Positions 7,814 to 15,540 of a DNA stretch of 25,350 bases are shown in pieces. The position numbers were made by a program, and so were the translations under genes. Each line of letters begins with the position of its first letter. Positions within the stretch are counted from its first letter, which is position 1. The notes beneath the pieces were generated by a model. That model worked only from the letters and a program-made list of their open reading frames with translations, had not been told where the DNA came from and made no database searches. The stretch comes from Cellvibrionales bacterium UBA2618 (GTDB lineage: Bacteria > Pseudomonadota > Gammaproteobacteria > Pseudomonadales > Porticoccaceae): NCBI GenBank assembly GCA_002339165.1, contig DDJS01000041.1, positions 1 to 25,350 on the forward strand, written 5' to 3'.

Positions 7814-8632
7814 ATGCTTGCCTATCCACAAATTGACCCTGTAGCGCTGTCACTTGGCCCGCTGCAGATTCATTGGTATGGCGTTATGTATTTACTTGCC
7901 TTTGCTATCGCATGGCAGTTGGGAGCGCGCAACAGTCGGCGTTCCTGGTCGCCGATCAAGCCGGAACAAATTGAAGACCTTATCGTGTATGGTGCGTGGG
8001 GAGTTATTCTCGGTGGCCGCGTGGGTTATATGCTGTTCTATAGCTTTGGGCCTTGGCTTGCCGACCCGACCTTAGTATTTCGCATCTGGCAGGGTGGGAT
8101 GTCGTTTCACGGTGGTCTACTCGGGGTTGTTTGCGCGGCCATACTGTTCGCGCGAAAGTACCAGGTACCATTTCTCAGTTTGACTGATTTTATCGCACCG
8201 CTGGTGCCGACCGGCCTGCTATTTGGTCGGCTGGGCAATTTTATTGGACAAGAACTCTGGGGGCGACCGACCGACGCGCCCTGGGGGATGCTTTTTCCCG
8301 CCGACCCAGAGCAATTAGCTCGCCATCCCTCGCAATTATACGAGGCCTTTGGTGAGGGACTATTGCTGTTTGTGCTGATCAGTTGGTTTGCGCGTAAACC
8401 GCGACTGTTTGGCGAGGTGTCTGGCCTTTTCCTGTTGGGTTATGGTGTGGTTCGGTTTGCGGTAGAGTTTGTGCGCCAACCGGATGCGCAGTTTACCGGT
8501 CAACAGGCGAGTATCGATCTGCTCGATTGGATGACACGTGGGCAGTGGCTATGCGTACCTATGATCTTGGTCGGTCTGTGGTTTATGCGTAAAACCGTCC
8601 AGCGTGTTTTCCTTGGGCCATCTCAGGACTAA
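7814..8632 (+). CDS. lgt: Prolipoprotein diacylglyceryl transferase Lgt
   Basis: A 272-residue polytopic inner-membrane enzyme that transfers diacylglycerol from phosphatidylglycerol to the lipobox cysteine of prolipoproteins. Key blocks are IHWYGVMY (about 19-26), SFHGGLLG with His99, the signature GRLGNFIGQELWGRP with Arg139, Asn142 and Glu147, and HPSQLYEAFGEG. The frame is open from 7757, but ATG 7814 gives the family start and has a near-perfect AAGGAGG site at 7802-7808. A TATAAA at 7771-7776 could be the -10 of a promoter for this unit, though no good -35 is present. It heads a compact lgt-thyA-folA unit; thyA starts 5 bases after the stop. Confidence 0.97.
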   Translation: MLAYPQIDPVALSLGPLQIHWYGVMYLLAFAIAWQLGARNSRRSWSPIKPEQIEDLIVYGAWGVILGGRVGYMLFYSFGPWLADPTLVFRIWQGGMSFHGGLLGVVCAAILFARKYQVPFLSLTDFIAPLVPTGLLFGRLGNFIGQELWGRPTDAPWGMLFPADPEQLARHPSQLYEAFGEGLLLFVLISWFARKPRLFGEVSGLFLLGYGVVRFAVEFVRQPDAQFTGQQASIDLLDWMTRGQWLCVPMILVGLWFMRKTVQRVFLGPSQD

Positions 8633-8637
8633 ATACT

Positions 8638-9543
8638 ATGCAGCAATATCTTGATTTGATGCGCCACATTCGGGATTGTGGTGTACAAAAAGACGACCGA
8701 ACGGGCACTGGAACACTGAGTGTTTTTGGCTATCAGATGCGCTTTGACTTGGCTGTTGGGTTTCCCTTGGTGACCACCAAAAAAGTGCATTTTAAATCCA
8801 TCGTTCACGAACTCCTTTGGTTTGTTCGTGGCGATACCAATATTCGCTATTTGGTCGATCACGGCGTCAATATTTGGAACGATTGGCCGTTTAAGAACTG
8901 GTTGCGAGAGACCTCTCGGGACGAAGACCACCTTATGGGGTCGCCCGGGCGCAAGGTACTGATGGCTGAATTTGTCGAGCGCATCCGCGAAGATGATGCT
9001 TTCGCTCGTCAGTTCGGCGACCTCGGACCGGTGTATGGCAAGCAGTGGCGAGATTTTGGCGGTGTCGATCAACTGGCGACGGTGATCGACGGTATCCAGC
9101 ACAATCCGGATTCTCGACGGCATTTGGTTTCGGCTTGGAATCCTGCCGACCTGCCGGTGATGGTTAAATCTGGATTGCCACCCTGCCATAGCCTGTTTCA
9201 GTTTTATGTCAGCGAGGGTAGGCTGTCGTGCCAGCTCTACCAGCGCAGCGCCGACGTATTTCTCGGAGTGCCGTTTAATGTAGCATCCTATGCTCTGTTA
9301 ACTATGATGATTGCCCGCGCCTGTAAGCTTGAGGTGGGAGATTTCGTGCACACCTTGGGTGACGCTCATCTATATCTCAACCATCTTGACCAGGTCGCCA
9401 AGCAACTTAGCCGAGCACCCTGCGAGTTACCTAGATTGGCGATTAATATGCCCAGCAATAGTATTTTTGACCTTACTTTTGATGACTTTGAGCTATTGAA
9501 TTACCGTTGTCACGATCCAATATCGGCGCCGATCGCGGTATGA
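8638..9543 (+). CDS. thyA: Thymidylate synthase ThyA (long form)
   Basis: A 301-residue thymidylate synthase, making dTMP from dUMP with methylene-tetrahydrofolate as carbon donor and reductant. Conserved blocks are DRTGTGTLSVFG, the catalytic Cys183 in LPPCHSLFQFYV, CQLYQRSADVFLG and HTLGDAHLYLNH. It is about 37 residues longer than the 264-residue E. coli enzyme. The extra segment lies at about residues 84-126, between IWNDW and GDLGPVYGKQW, as in the long Lactobacillus casei-type enzymes. The gene starts 5 bases after lgt and its stop overlaps the folA start (ATGA). Coupling with folA makes sense because the ThyA reaction produces dihydrofolate, the FolA substrate. Confidence 0.98.
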   Translation: MQQYLDLMRHIRDCGVQKDDRTGTGTLSVFGYQMRFDLAVGFPLVTTKKVHFKSIVHELLWFVRGDTNIRYLVDHGVNIWNDWPFKNWLRETSRDEDHLMGSPGRKVLMAEFVERIREDDAFARQFGDLGPVYGKQWRDFGGVDQLATVIDGIQHNPDSRRHLVSAWNPADLPVMVKSGLPPCHSLFQFYVSEGRLSCQLYQRSADVFLGVPFNVASYALLTMMIARACKLEVGDFVHTLGDAHLYLNHLDQVAKQLSRAPCELPRLAINMPSNSIFDLTFDDFELLNYRCHDPISAPIAV

Positions 9544-10040
9544 ATCGCCTGTCAATGATCGCGGCCTTGAGCCGCAACTTTGCCATCGGTTTGGATAATC
9601 GATTACTTTGGCACATCTCTGAAGACCTGGTGAATTTTAAGGCTCTGACCATCGGTAAGCCAATGATTATGGGGCGTAAAACCTTTGACTCTATCGGTAG
9701 GCCGCTGCCCGGCCGCGCCAACATTGTGGTTTCTAGGGATACCCAGTGGCGGGCCGAGGGTGTGCAGGTGGCAAGGAGCGTCGATGCAGCTATTAATGCG
9801 GCCCACCGGGCTTGCGAGGACAGTGGGCAGGATGAAATTATGGTGATTGGTGGCGAGCAGATCTATCGTCAGGCACTGCCAAGCGCGACGCGGCTGTACT
9901 TGACCGAGGTCGATGTCGAAATGGCCGCCGATACCTTTTTTCCAGACTTTGTCCGCGCCGATTGGCATGAGCTCGAACGACGGCCGGGAACTCAATCTGC
10001 GGATTATCCCTATCAATTTGTCACGCTCGAACGTATTTAG
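9540..10040 (+). CDS. folA: Dihydrofolate reductase FolA
   Basis: A 166-residue enzyme that reduces dihydrofolate to tetrahydrofolate with NADPH. The start MNRLSMIAALSRNFAIG matches the first strand of the family. Asp29 in LLWHISEDLVNFK corresponds to catalytic Asp27 of E. coli. MGRKTFDSIGRPLPGR and VIGGEQIYRQAL are the cofactor and substrate blocks. A TTG at 9507 would extend the frame, but ATG 9540 overlaps the thyA stop as ATGA and gives the standard N-terminus. It is the last gene of the lgt-thyA-folA unit; two hairpins lie downstream. Confidence 0.97.
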   Translation: MNRLSMIAALSRNFAIGLDNRLLWHISEDLVNFKALTIGKPMIMGRKTFDSIGRPLPGRANIVVSRDTQWRAEGVQVARSVDAAINAAHRACEDSGQDEIMVIGGEQIYRQALPSATRLYLTEVDVEMAADTFFPDFVRADWHELERRPGTQSADYPYQFVTLERI

Positions 10041-10232
10041 ACTCAAAGCTGTTACCTTTGGTAACACAACTGCAGAAATCTATTCTTGAGGCGACTTTTT
10101 CGGGTCGCCAAATTGATTCTTTATCGTCACCCTGTTAAAAAGAGCACAGAATATTAAGCGTGCGAACACCTGCAATAAAAAAAAGGTCTCGCGCTAAGAC
10201 ATCGAAACCGACACGCCCAAATTGAGGGAATT
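10041..10232 (+). promoter_or_regulatory. folA / TonB-operon intergenic region with hairpins and a candidate promoter
   Basis: A perfect 7-bp hairpin TGTTACC-TTT-GGTAACA lies at 10050-10066, and a 6-bp hairpin GGCGAC/GTCGCC with an 8-base loop at 10090-10109. Neither has a good T tract, so termination after folA is uncertain. TTGATT (10113-10118) and TAAAAA (10136-10141), 17 bases apart, are a possible promoter for the TonB operon. The leader contains an eight-A run at 10177-10184. I see no clear Fur box. Confidence 0.35.
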
Positions 10233-11015
10233 ATGAGAAAACAACCGTTAAAAGCACTGACATGTTGCGTCATTTTCAGCGCCGCACTGAGCGTTAATTG
10301 GGCTCAGGCCGCGGAAGTCCAAGACATCCTCTCCGCGGGCGCCGCGAAGGTAAAGGCAGCTCAAGCCGCTCAGGTCAAAGTCGATCGGGTAGCCGACCAG
10401 ACAGATGGGCTGTTGCAGGAATTTAAACAGGTCAACAAACAAATAGAGTCACTGCGGGTCTACAACTCGCAGTTGGATCGGCAGATTTCTAGCCAACAGC
10501 AGATGATGTCTGAATTGGAGAACTCAATCGCCAATGCAACGGTGATCGAACGCGGTATCACGCCCCTCATGGTCAGTATGCTCAAATCCCTAGAGGAGTT
10601 TATCTCTCTGGATATACCGTTCAAAAAAGAGCAGCGCGAGCAGGCGGTTGCCGATTTGGCAGTCAACCTCGACAGCGCGCGATATTCAGCGGCAGAGAAG
10701 TTTCGCCAGCTGCTCGAAGTGTATGATATCGAGTCTGAGTACAGCCAGTCGCTGGAGACTTACCGCGACATGATCGATATCAACGCCAACGGCTCAGATG
10801 TCGAGGTCGACGTACTGCGCATCGGACGGGTCGCTCTTGCTTACCAGACTAAAGACAAAGCTCAGACGGGTGCATGGAACAAAGAAACCGGCGCATGGCA
10901 AACGCTGGGATCGGAGTACCGTAGACCGATTGATCAGGGCATCAGGATTGCTAAAAAGCTGTCGCCCCAAGATGTTCTTGAAATGCCCATTACTGCTCCG
11001 GAGACCGCCCGATGA
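10233..11015 (+). CDS. DUF3450 family periplasmic protein of a TonB system
   Basis: A 260-residue protein with a clear Sec signal peptide (MRKQPLKALTCC, hydrophobic core, cleavage probably after AQA near residue 26). A long heptad-rich stretch (about 40-110) predicted to form a coiled coil follows, then a C-terminal globular part with VDVLRIGRVALAYQT and GAWNKETGAWQTL. This matches DUF3450, a family regularly encoded just before a long ExbB/TolQ-type protein. Function is unknown; position suggests a periplasmic accessory of the proton-driven TonB complex. The stop overlaps the next start by 4 bases (ATGA), so co-translation is likely. A GAGGGA site precedes the ATG. Confidence 0.88.
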   Translation: MRKQPLKALTCCVIFSAALSVNWAQAAEVQDILSAGAAKVKAAQAAQVKVDRVADQTDGLLQEFKQVNKQIESLRVYNSQLDRQISSQQQMMSELENSIANATVIERGITPLMVSMLKSLEEFISLDIPFKKEQREQAVADLAVNLDSARYSAAEKFRQLLEVYDIESEYSQSLETYRDMIDINANGSDVEVDVLRIGRVALAYQTKDKAQTGAWNKETGAWQTLGSEYRRPIDQGIRIAKKLSPQDVLEMPITAPETAR

Positions 11016-12382
11016 AAATGTCCACTATCACGCTTTGCGCGGCTCTATTGACGAGCGCACTAGTCAGCTTACCGGCGGTTGCTCAGGATGCGAAGAGCCT
11101 CGAGCAGTTACTGCAGATGATCCAAGACTCGAAAATTTCCGAGACCAAAGAGTATAGGCAGCGCCAGTCGGAGTTCAACGCCGATAAAAAAAGCCAGGCG
11201 GGGCTGCTAAGGAAAGCTGAAGATACGCGCACCGCCGAAGAGCGTCGCTCTGATCGGCTCGAGCAAAATATTCGCGATAACGAGCAAAAAATCGCCGCGC
11301 TACGCAAGCAGTTGGATAAGCGCTTGGGCTCGCTCAAGGAACTCTTTGGCCACCTTACAGGTGCGGCTGGCGACATTCGCGAAAACCTCAAGCAGTCGGT
11401 GGTCAGCGCGCAGATTCCTGGGCGTACCGAGTTTCTCGGTGAGCTGATCGAGAAAATGAGCAGCGATACGCGTCTGCCATCGATCGAAGACATCGAAAAG
11501 CTATGGTACGAGCAACAACGCGAGATGGTTGAGAGTAGTCGGATCGTTAAATTTACGCGCTCGGTTACCCTCACCAGCGGTGAACAGCAGCAAATGGATG
11601 TGGTTCGCGTCGGTACCTACAACTTGCTCGCCGACGGCATGTACCTCGAATACAACACCGACACCGGTTCGGTTTCTGAGTTGCCGCGCCAACCGGCGGG
11701 CAAGCATCAGGATAGCGCAGTGGATTTACAGTCGTCTGCGGCAGGCTTTACCAAGGTCGGCTTGGATCCTACAGGGCCCCTCGGTGGTGGTTTACTCCGT
11801 GCGCTGATCAACACGCCAACACTGATCGAACGCTGGCACTTTGGTGGTCTTGTCGGCTACGTCATCACCGGCGTGTTTGCGTTTGCTATCTTGCTGGCGC
11901 TTTGGCGCTTTGTAGTGCTGTTTTCGATGTCGTCTGGCGTCAGTGCGCAGTTAAAAACTACGACGCCAAACCTCAAAAATCCACTTGGAAGAGTGTTGCA
12001 GGTGGCGCAAAACAATCCAAAGTTAGACCCAGAATCGCTTGAACTCAAGCTCCATGAGGCGGTCTTAAAAGAGCGTCCGGCGATTGAGTCAGGTCTCAAC
12101 CTGCTCAAAATCATCGCCATGGTCGCACCGCTACTCGGCCTGTTGGGCACCGTTACCGGTATGATCATTACCTTCCAAATGATCACCCTTTACGGCGCCG
12201 GTGATCCCAAGGCCATGGCTGGGGGTATCTCGCAGGCATTGGTAACCACTGTGCTGGGTCTGGTGGTCGCGATTCCTACGGTTTTGATGCACACCTTGGT
12301 CAATGGTAAGGCGCAGCGGATCTTGCATGTCCTCGAAGAGCAGAGCGCCGGCATCGTCGCCGATTCTGTCGAGGTTAAATGA
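11012..12382 (+). CDS. Long MotA/TolQ/ExbB-type proton channel protein (TtpC-like)
   Basis: A 456-residue protein. An N-terminal signal peptide (cleavage near AVAQ, about residue 24) precedes a charged coiled-coil periplasmic region (about 30-170) and a globular stretch (about 175-260). The C-terminal MotA/TolQ/ExbB domain has three membrane segments: GYVITGVFAFAILLALW (near 283), MVAPLLGLLGTVTGMIITF, and ALVTTVLGLVVAIPTVLM. The extended periplasmic N-terminus distinguishes it from ordinary ExbB and matches TtpC of Vibrio TonB2 systems, which is needed there for iron-siderophore uptake. It overlaps the DUF3450 gene by 4 bases, and the smaller ExbB starts 1 base after its stop. The TtpC equivalence rests on domain layout and neighbours. 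Confidence 0.88.
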   Translation: MKMSTITLCAALLTSALVSLPAVAQDAKSLEQLLQMIQDSKISETKEYRQRQSEFNADKKSQAGLLRKAEDTRTAEERRSDRLEQNIRDNEQKIAALRKQLDKRLGSLKELFGHLTGAAGDIRENLKQSVVSAQIPGRTEFLGELIEKMSSDTRLPSIEDIEKLWYEQQREMVESSRIVKFTRSVTLTSGEQQQMDVVRVGTYNLLADGMYLEYNTDTGSVSELPRQPAGKHQDSAVDLQSSAAGFTKVGLDPTGPLGGGLLRALINTPTLIERWHFGGLVGYVITGVFAFAILLALWRFVVLFSMSSGVSAQLKTTTPNLKNPLGRVLQVAQNNPKLDPESLELKLHEAVLKERPAIESGLNLLKIIAMVAPLLGLLGTVTGMIITFQMITLYGAGDPKAMAGGISQALVTTVLGLVVAIPTVLMHTLVNGKAQRILHVLEEQSAGIVADSVEVK

Positions 12383-12383
12383 G

Positions 12384-12908
12384 ATGTTTCTCAGCGATTT
12401 ACTGGCTGACGCAGGTAAGTTCATGGACTCGGGTGGCTCGGTACTCTGGGCCATCGTGGCGCTGCTGTTCGTTATGTGGACGTTACTTTTTGAGCGTATG
12501 TGGTACCTACGAGGTGCGGTCGGAGCCGACGTAAAGTTGGCTCTGGATGCCTGGGAGGCACGGCCGGAGCGTCGTTCCAAGCGTGCGCGGCAGGTGCGGG
12601 AAAAGATTATCTCCGAAGTCAGTATCAAGGTTGATGAAAACATCATGATGATCAAAACCTTGGTGGCCCTCGCCCCTCTGTTTGGTCTACTCGGCACCGT
12701 AACCGGTATGATCGTGGTGTTCGACGTCATGGCCTTTACCGGTGGCGGCGACGCCAAGGCCATGGCCGGAGGTGTCTCCAAGGCGACCGTGCCGACGATG
12801 TCTGGGATGGTCGCGGCGCTCTCCGGAGTATTTGGTCTGACTTATGTAGAGCGAAACGCCGAACGCGAGAAGAATCTGCTGGAAGATCATCTAACCATGG
12901 ATCATTAA
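12384..12908 (+). CDS. ExbB-type proton channel subunit (second, short)
   Basis: A 174-residue MotA/TolQ/ExbB protein. The first membrane helix is near residues 20-38 (SVLWAIVALLFVMWTLLFER); the conserved pair LAPLFGLLGTVTGMIVVFDV and VPTMSGMVAALSGVFGLTYV forms the other two. A frame is open from 12303, but that start lies inside the upstream gene and adds 27 unrelated residues. ATG 12384, one base after the preceding TGA, gives the normal ExbB2 start. With ExbD it should form the proton-conducting stator that powers TonB. Having two ExbB-like proteins in tandem is the mark of the TonB2/TtpC type. Confidence 0.93.
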   Translation: MFLSDLLADAGKFMDSGGSVLWAIVALLFVMWTLLFERMWYLRGAVGADVKLALDAWEARPERRSKRARQVREKIISEVSIKVDENIMMIKTLVALAPLFGLLGTVTGMIVVFDVMAFTGGGDAKAMAGGVSKATVPTMSGMVAALSGVFGLTYVERNAEREKNLLEDHLTMDH

Positions 12909-12947
12909 TGATCGACTTGTGTTGCAGGTCTATCGAGAGAGATAATT

Positions 12948-13352
12948 ATGCGCAATAGAACGAGTAGCTCGCAGCAGCAGGGTCAGGCTATCGACCTCAC
13001 GCCAATGCTGGACGTGGTTTTTATCATGTTGATATTTTTCATCGTCACCGCGTCTTTTATTAAATTACCGGGTGTCGAGGTCAATAAAGTCGACGCGAAC
13101 AAGGCCGATGCCTACAAGAAGGTCGGCATTCTCGTCGCTGTCACCGGTACCAATGAATTTTGGATCGACAAAAAGCGCGTTGAAGCGACCGGGCTAAAAC
13201 TCAACTTGACGCGGCTTTTTAATGATAACCCCAAGGGCGGCATGGTCATCCAAGCCGATAACGAATCGAATATAGAGGCGATCGCCAAGGTTGCCGATAT
13301 CGCGCGCGATATCGGTATATCACCGGTTGCGATCTCTACAGAGAACGACTGA
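12948..13352 (+). CDS. ExbD/TolR-type stator subunit
   Basis: A 134-residue protein with a short cytoplasmic N-terminus, one membrane helix (LDVVFIMLIFFIVTASFI, about 23-40) and a periplasmic domain. The helix starts with the invariant proton-carrying Asp in DLTPMLDVVF, as in ExbD and TolR. The periplasmic part (VNKVDANKADAYKKVGILVA, later MVIQADNESN) has the ExbD fold pattern. The gene lies 39 bases after exbB and 9 bases before tonB in the same orientation, which identifies the complex as TonB-type rather than Tol-Pal. Confidence 0.95.
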   Translation: MRNRTSSSQQQGQAIDLTPMLDVVFIMLIFFIVTASFIKLPGVEVNKVDANKADAYKKVGILVAVTGTNEFWIDKKRVEATGLKLNLTRLFNDNPKGGMVIQADNESNIEAIAKVADIARDIGISPVAISTEND

Positions 13353-13361
13353 GTTTAGACT

Positions 13362-13964
13362 ATGGCAATATTAAGAGTGGGATCCTCTGCAGTGCTTGGC
13401 GCGATGGTGACGTTTGCGCTGATCGTGTTTATGTTTAAGTTGATTGATTCAGGTAGCCGAGAGATGGATACCAAGGAGCCCATCAAGATTGCTGACTTCT
13501 TGCACGTCGAACGGCAAATGACCACCAACGACAAAGTCGCCGAGGTTGAAAAACCCGATGAGCCAGAGCCCCCGCCAGAGATTCCAGACGATCAGGTCGA
13601 GTTCGAGGCACCCGAAAACATGGTCAGCATGGCTGCGGCGCCAGTCGCCAGCAAGATTGCCGTGTCGACCGGCAGCTTTGCTCGCGATACCGATTTTATT
13701 CCCGTCTACGTGCCCCAACCGCAGTACCCAAGGCGCGCCCAGACTCGTGGCAAAGAAGGTTATGCGGTGGTCGAGGTAATTATTACGACCACCGGGGGTG
13801 TTCGAGACCCAGTGATGGTGGAGGAGGATCCCGAGGGTTGGGGCTTTGGTCGCGCGGCACTCAAGGCGGCAAGCAAGCTTAAGTACAACCCAAGGGTGAT
13901 CGACGGCGTGCCTCAAGAGGTGACCGGCGTGCTCTACAAATTTACTTTCCAGATGGCGAAATAG
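13362..13964 (+). CDS. TonB family energy-transducer protein
   Basis: A 200-residue TonB protein. One N-terminal membrane anchor (about residues 7-25) is followed by an acidic, proline-rich spanning region (VEKPDEPEPPPEIPDD) and the TonB C-terminal domain from about residue 115. The hallmark YP lies in PQYPRRAQTRGKEGYAVVEV, and the end is KYNPRVIDGVPQEVTGVLYKF. The Pro-rich part is short, as in TonB2-type proteins. TonB carries stator energy to outer-membrane receptors for siderophores, haem, B12 or glycans. No receptor gene is adjacent, so the substrate is open. It sits between exbD and the TPR gene. Confidence 0.93.
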   Translation: MAILRVGSSAVLGAMVTFALIVFMFKLIDSGSREMDTKEPIKIADFLHVERQMTTNDKVAEVEKPDEPEPPPEIPDDQVEFEAPENMVSMAAAPVASKIAVSTGSFARDTDFIPVYVPQPQYPRRAQTRGKEGYAVVEVIITTTGGVRDPVMVEEDPEGWGFGRAALKAASKLKYNPRVIDGVPQEVTGVLYKFTFQMAK

Positions 13965-13974
13965 GGGCGAGTCG

Positions 13975-15342
13975 ATGAGCATACCAAACACTAAAATTGT
14001 CGCTTTTTTCGTTGCGCTAACGCTGCCATTAGCGGTGTCTTTATGGGCTCCAGAGGCGACCTTATCGGGCTCGGTTCAGGCCGCTCAAGACGAGAAAAAA
14101 GAAAAAAAGTATAAAAATGCTAAGACCCGACAACGTCAATCGGTCGGAGCCAAGTGCGGCAAGGCGTTAGAAAAGCTTCAAGTCTCCCTCGAAGAAGAGC
14201 TTTGGGCGGAGTCTTTGGATGCGCTAAGAAACATCGAAGCGAGTAGCAAGACCTGCAAAAGTGATTACGAGCAGACCCAGATTTGGAAATTTTTTGGCTA
14301 CATTTATTATTCTCTGGACGATTTCCCGAACGCGATTAAAGCCTACCGCAAGGTGGTCGACGGTGTCGGTACGCCACCCGAGGTAAAGTTGGATACCCGC
14401 TACACGCTGGCGCAGTTGTACGCATCCGAAGAAGACTACCCGAATGCCGCATTACAGCTCGAGGCATGGTTGGCCGAGGCGACCATTATCGGCGCTGATC
14501 AACGCTATTTTCTCGCCCAGATATACTATCAGTTGGATCGCAAGCGCGACGCCTTGAGCATGGTCGAGTTAGCGATTAACGATGTAGAATCACGCGGCAT
14601 ATTGCCCAAGGAGCGTTATTGGGGTTTGCAAAGGGTGCTTTACTACGAAAAAAATGACTACCCAACGGTGATATCGATCCTTGAAAAGCTGGTGAAGCAC
14701 TACCCTAAGTGGAGCTACTGGAAGCAGTTGGGCGGTATGTACGGCGAGCGCGAGCGCGAGATGGATCGGCTGGTGACGACTGAACTGGTGTACCTGAACG
14801 ACGAGCTGAAAAAAGAGAGCGAGGTCATGAGCATGGCCTATATGTATCTCGGTGCCGACGTGCCCTACCGCGCGGCCAAGATTATCGATCGCGGCATGCA
14901 AGATGGCATTGTCGAGCGATCGGCTAAAAACCTCGAGGTGCTTGGAACTGCTCACTATCAATCGCGGGATCTTAGTGGCGCGGTCGGTGCGTTAGAGGCT
15001 GCATCTAAGGTCGCAGACAACGGCAATTTACAGGCGCGACTCGCGGGTATATACCTCGATCTCGGCCGCGACAAAGATGCCTATCGGGCGGCCAGTCGCG
15101 CGGCGAAAAAAGGCGGGGTTAAGCGGCCAGATTCGAATTACCTAGTGATGGGCAACGCGCTGATCAATTTGAATTGTTTTAAAGATGCGATTTCTGCGTT
15201 CAAAAATTCGTTGAAGAAGGCCAAGGATAAAAAGAGTAAGAAGTATCCTCTCCAGTGGATCAGGTTTGCTGAGAGTGAGGGCAGCCGATTGCAAAAACTG
15301 CGCGATGTTGGTTTAGATATTCGCGGCTGCGGCAAGGCCTAG
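13975..15342 (+). CDS. TPR-repeat periplasmic protein of the TonB operon
   Basis: A 455-residue protein with an N-terminal hydrophobic segment (about 8-25) and a probable signal cleavage near VQA (about residue 37), followed by a very basic stretch (DEKKEKKYKNAKTRQRQ). The remainder consists of helix-pair repeats of TPR character. Examples are FGYIYYSLDDFPNAIKAYRK, TLAQLYASEEDYPNAALQLE, FLAQIYYQLDRKRDALSMVE and ARLAGIYLDLGRDKDAYRAA. TPR arrays serve as protein-binding scaffolds; no enzyme domain is visible. The gene follows tonB by 10 bases and precedes a strong terminator, so it is the last gene of the six-gene operon. It may connect the TonB complex to another envelope partner; this is inference. 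Confidence 0.87.
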   Translation: MSIPNTKIVAFFVALTLPLAVSLWAPEATLSGSVQAAQDEKKEKKYKNAKTRQRQSVGAKCGKALEKLQVSLEEELWAESLDALRNIEASSKTCKSDYEQTQIWKFFGYIYYSLDDFPNAIKAYRKVVDGVGTPPEVKLDTRYTLAQLYASEEDYPNAALQLEAWLAEATIIGADQRYFLAQIYYQLDRKRDALSMVELAINDVESRGILPKERYWGLQRVLYYEKNDYPTVISILEKLVKHYPKWSYWKQLGGMYGEREREMDRLVTTELVYLNDELKKESEVMSMAYMYLGADVPYRAAKIIDRGMQDGIVERSAKNLEVLGTAHYQSRDLSGAVGALEAASKVADNGNLQARLAGIYLDLGRDKDAYRAASRAAKKGGVKRPDSNYLVMGNALINLNCFKDAISAFKNSLKKAKDKKSKKYPLQWIRFAESEGSRLQKLRDVGLDIRGCGKA

Positions 15343-15364
15343 GCCTCGCAGAGGTTAGCTCAAG

Positions 15365-15390
15365 AACCCGCCCTTATCGGCGGGTTTTTT
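15365..15390 (+). terminator. Rho-independent terminator of the TonB operon
   Basis: The stem AACCCGCC (15365-15372) pairs with GGCGGGTT (15379-15386) around the 6-base loop CTTATC, and a run of six T starts at 15385. It lies 22 bases past the TPR gene stop. The reverse orientation has only a weak T tract, so it mainly serves the + strand operon. Confidence 0.93.
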
Positions 15391-15540
15391 GTGTCTGCTT
15401 TGGGTATTGATCGTGGTGAGAATGACTGGCGTCAATAGGCGCCGCGATCGCGGTATTTTCATGGTTCTGTGGGGTGGCGGTTGGAAGCTGGCGGGCCTTA
15501 CGTCCCTCGCACGCGGCACTGTGCTAGAGCACCTGCTACA

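Noticed and set aside
8629..9189. A 186-codon open frame antisense to thyA
   Set aside because: It lies entirely opposite a clearly conserved gene, its translation has no recognisable domain, and it mirrors the codon pattern of thyA.
10177..10184. Eight-A run as a phase-variable tract
   Set aside because: It is short and lies in a non-coding leader between no obvious promoter elements, so slippage would have no clear effect.
12131..12781. A 216-codon open frame antisense to the two exbB genes
   Set aside because: It spans the junction of two well-supported + strand genes and has no recognisable protein features.
15442..15453. Palindrome CCGCGATCGCGG downstream of the TonB operon
   Set aside because: CGATCG-type words are common throughout the window, and nothing around it suggests a site.
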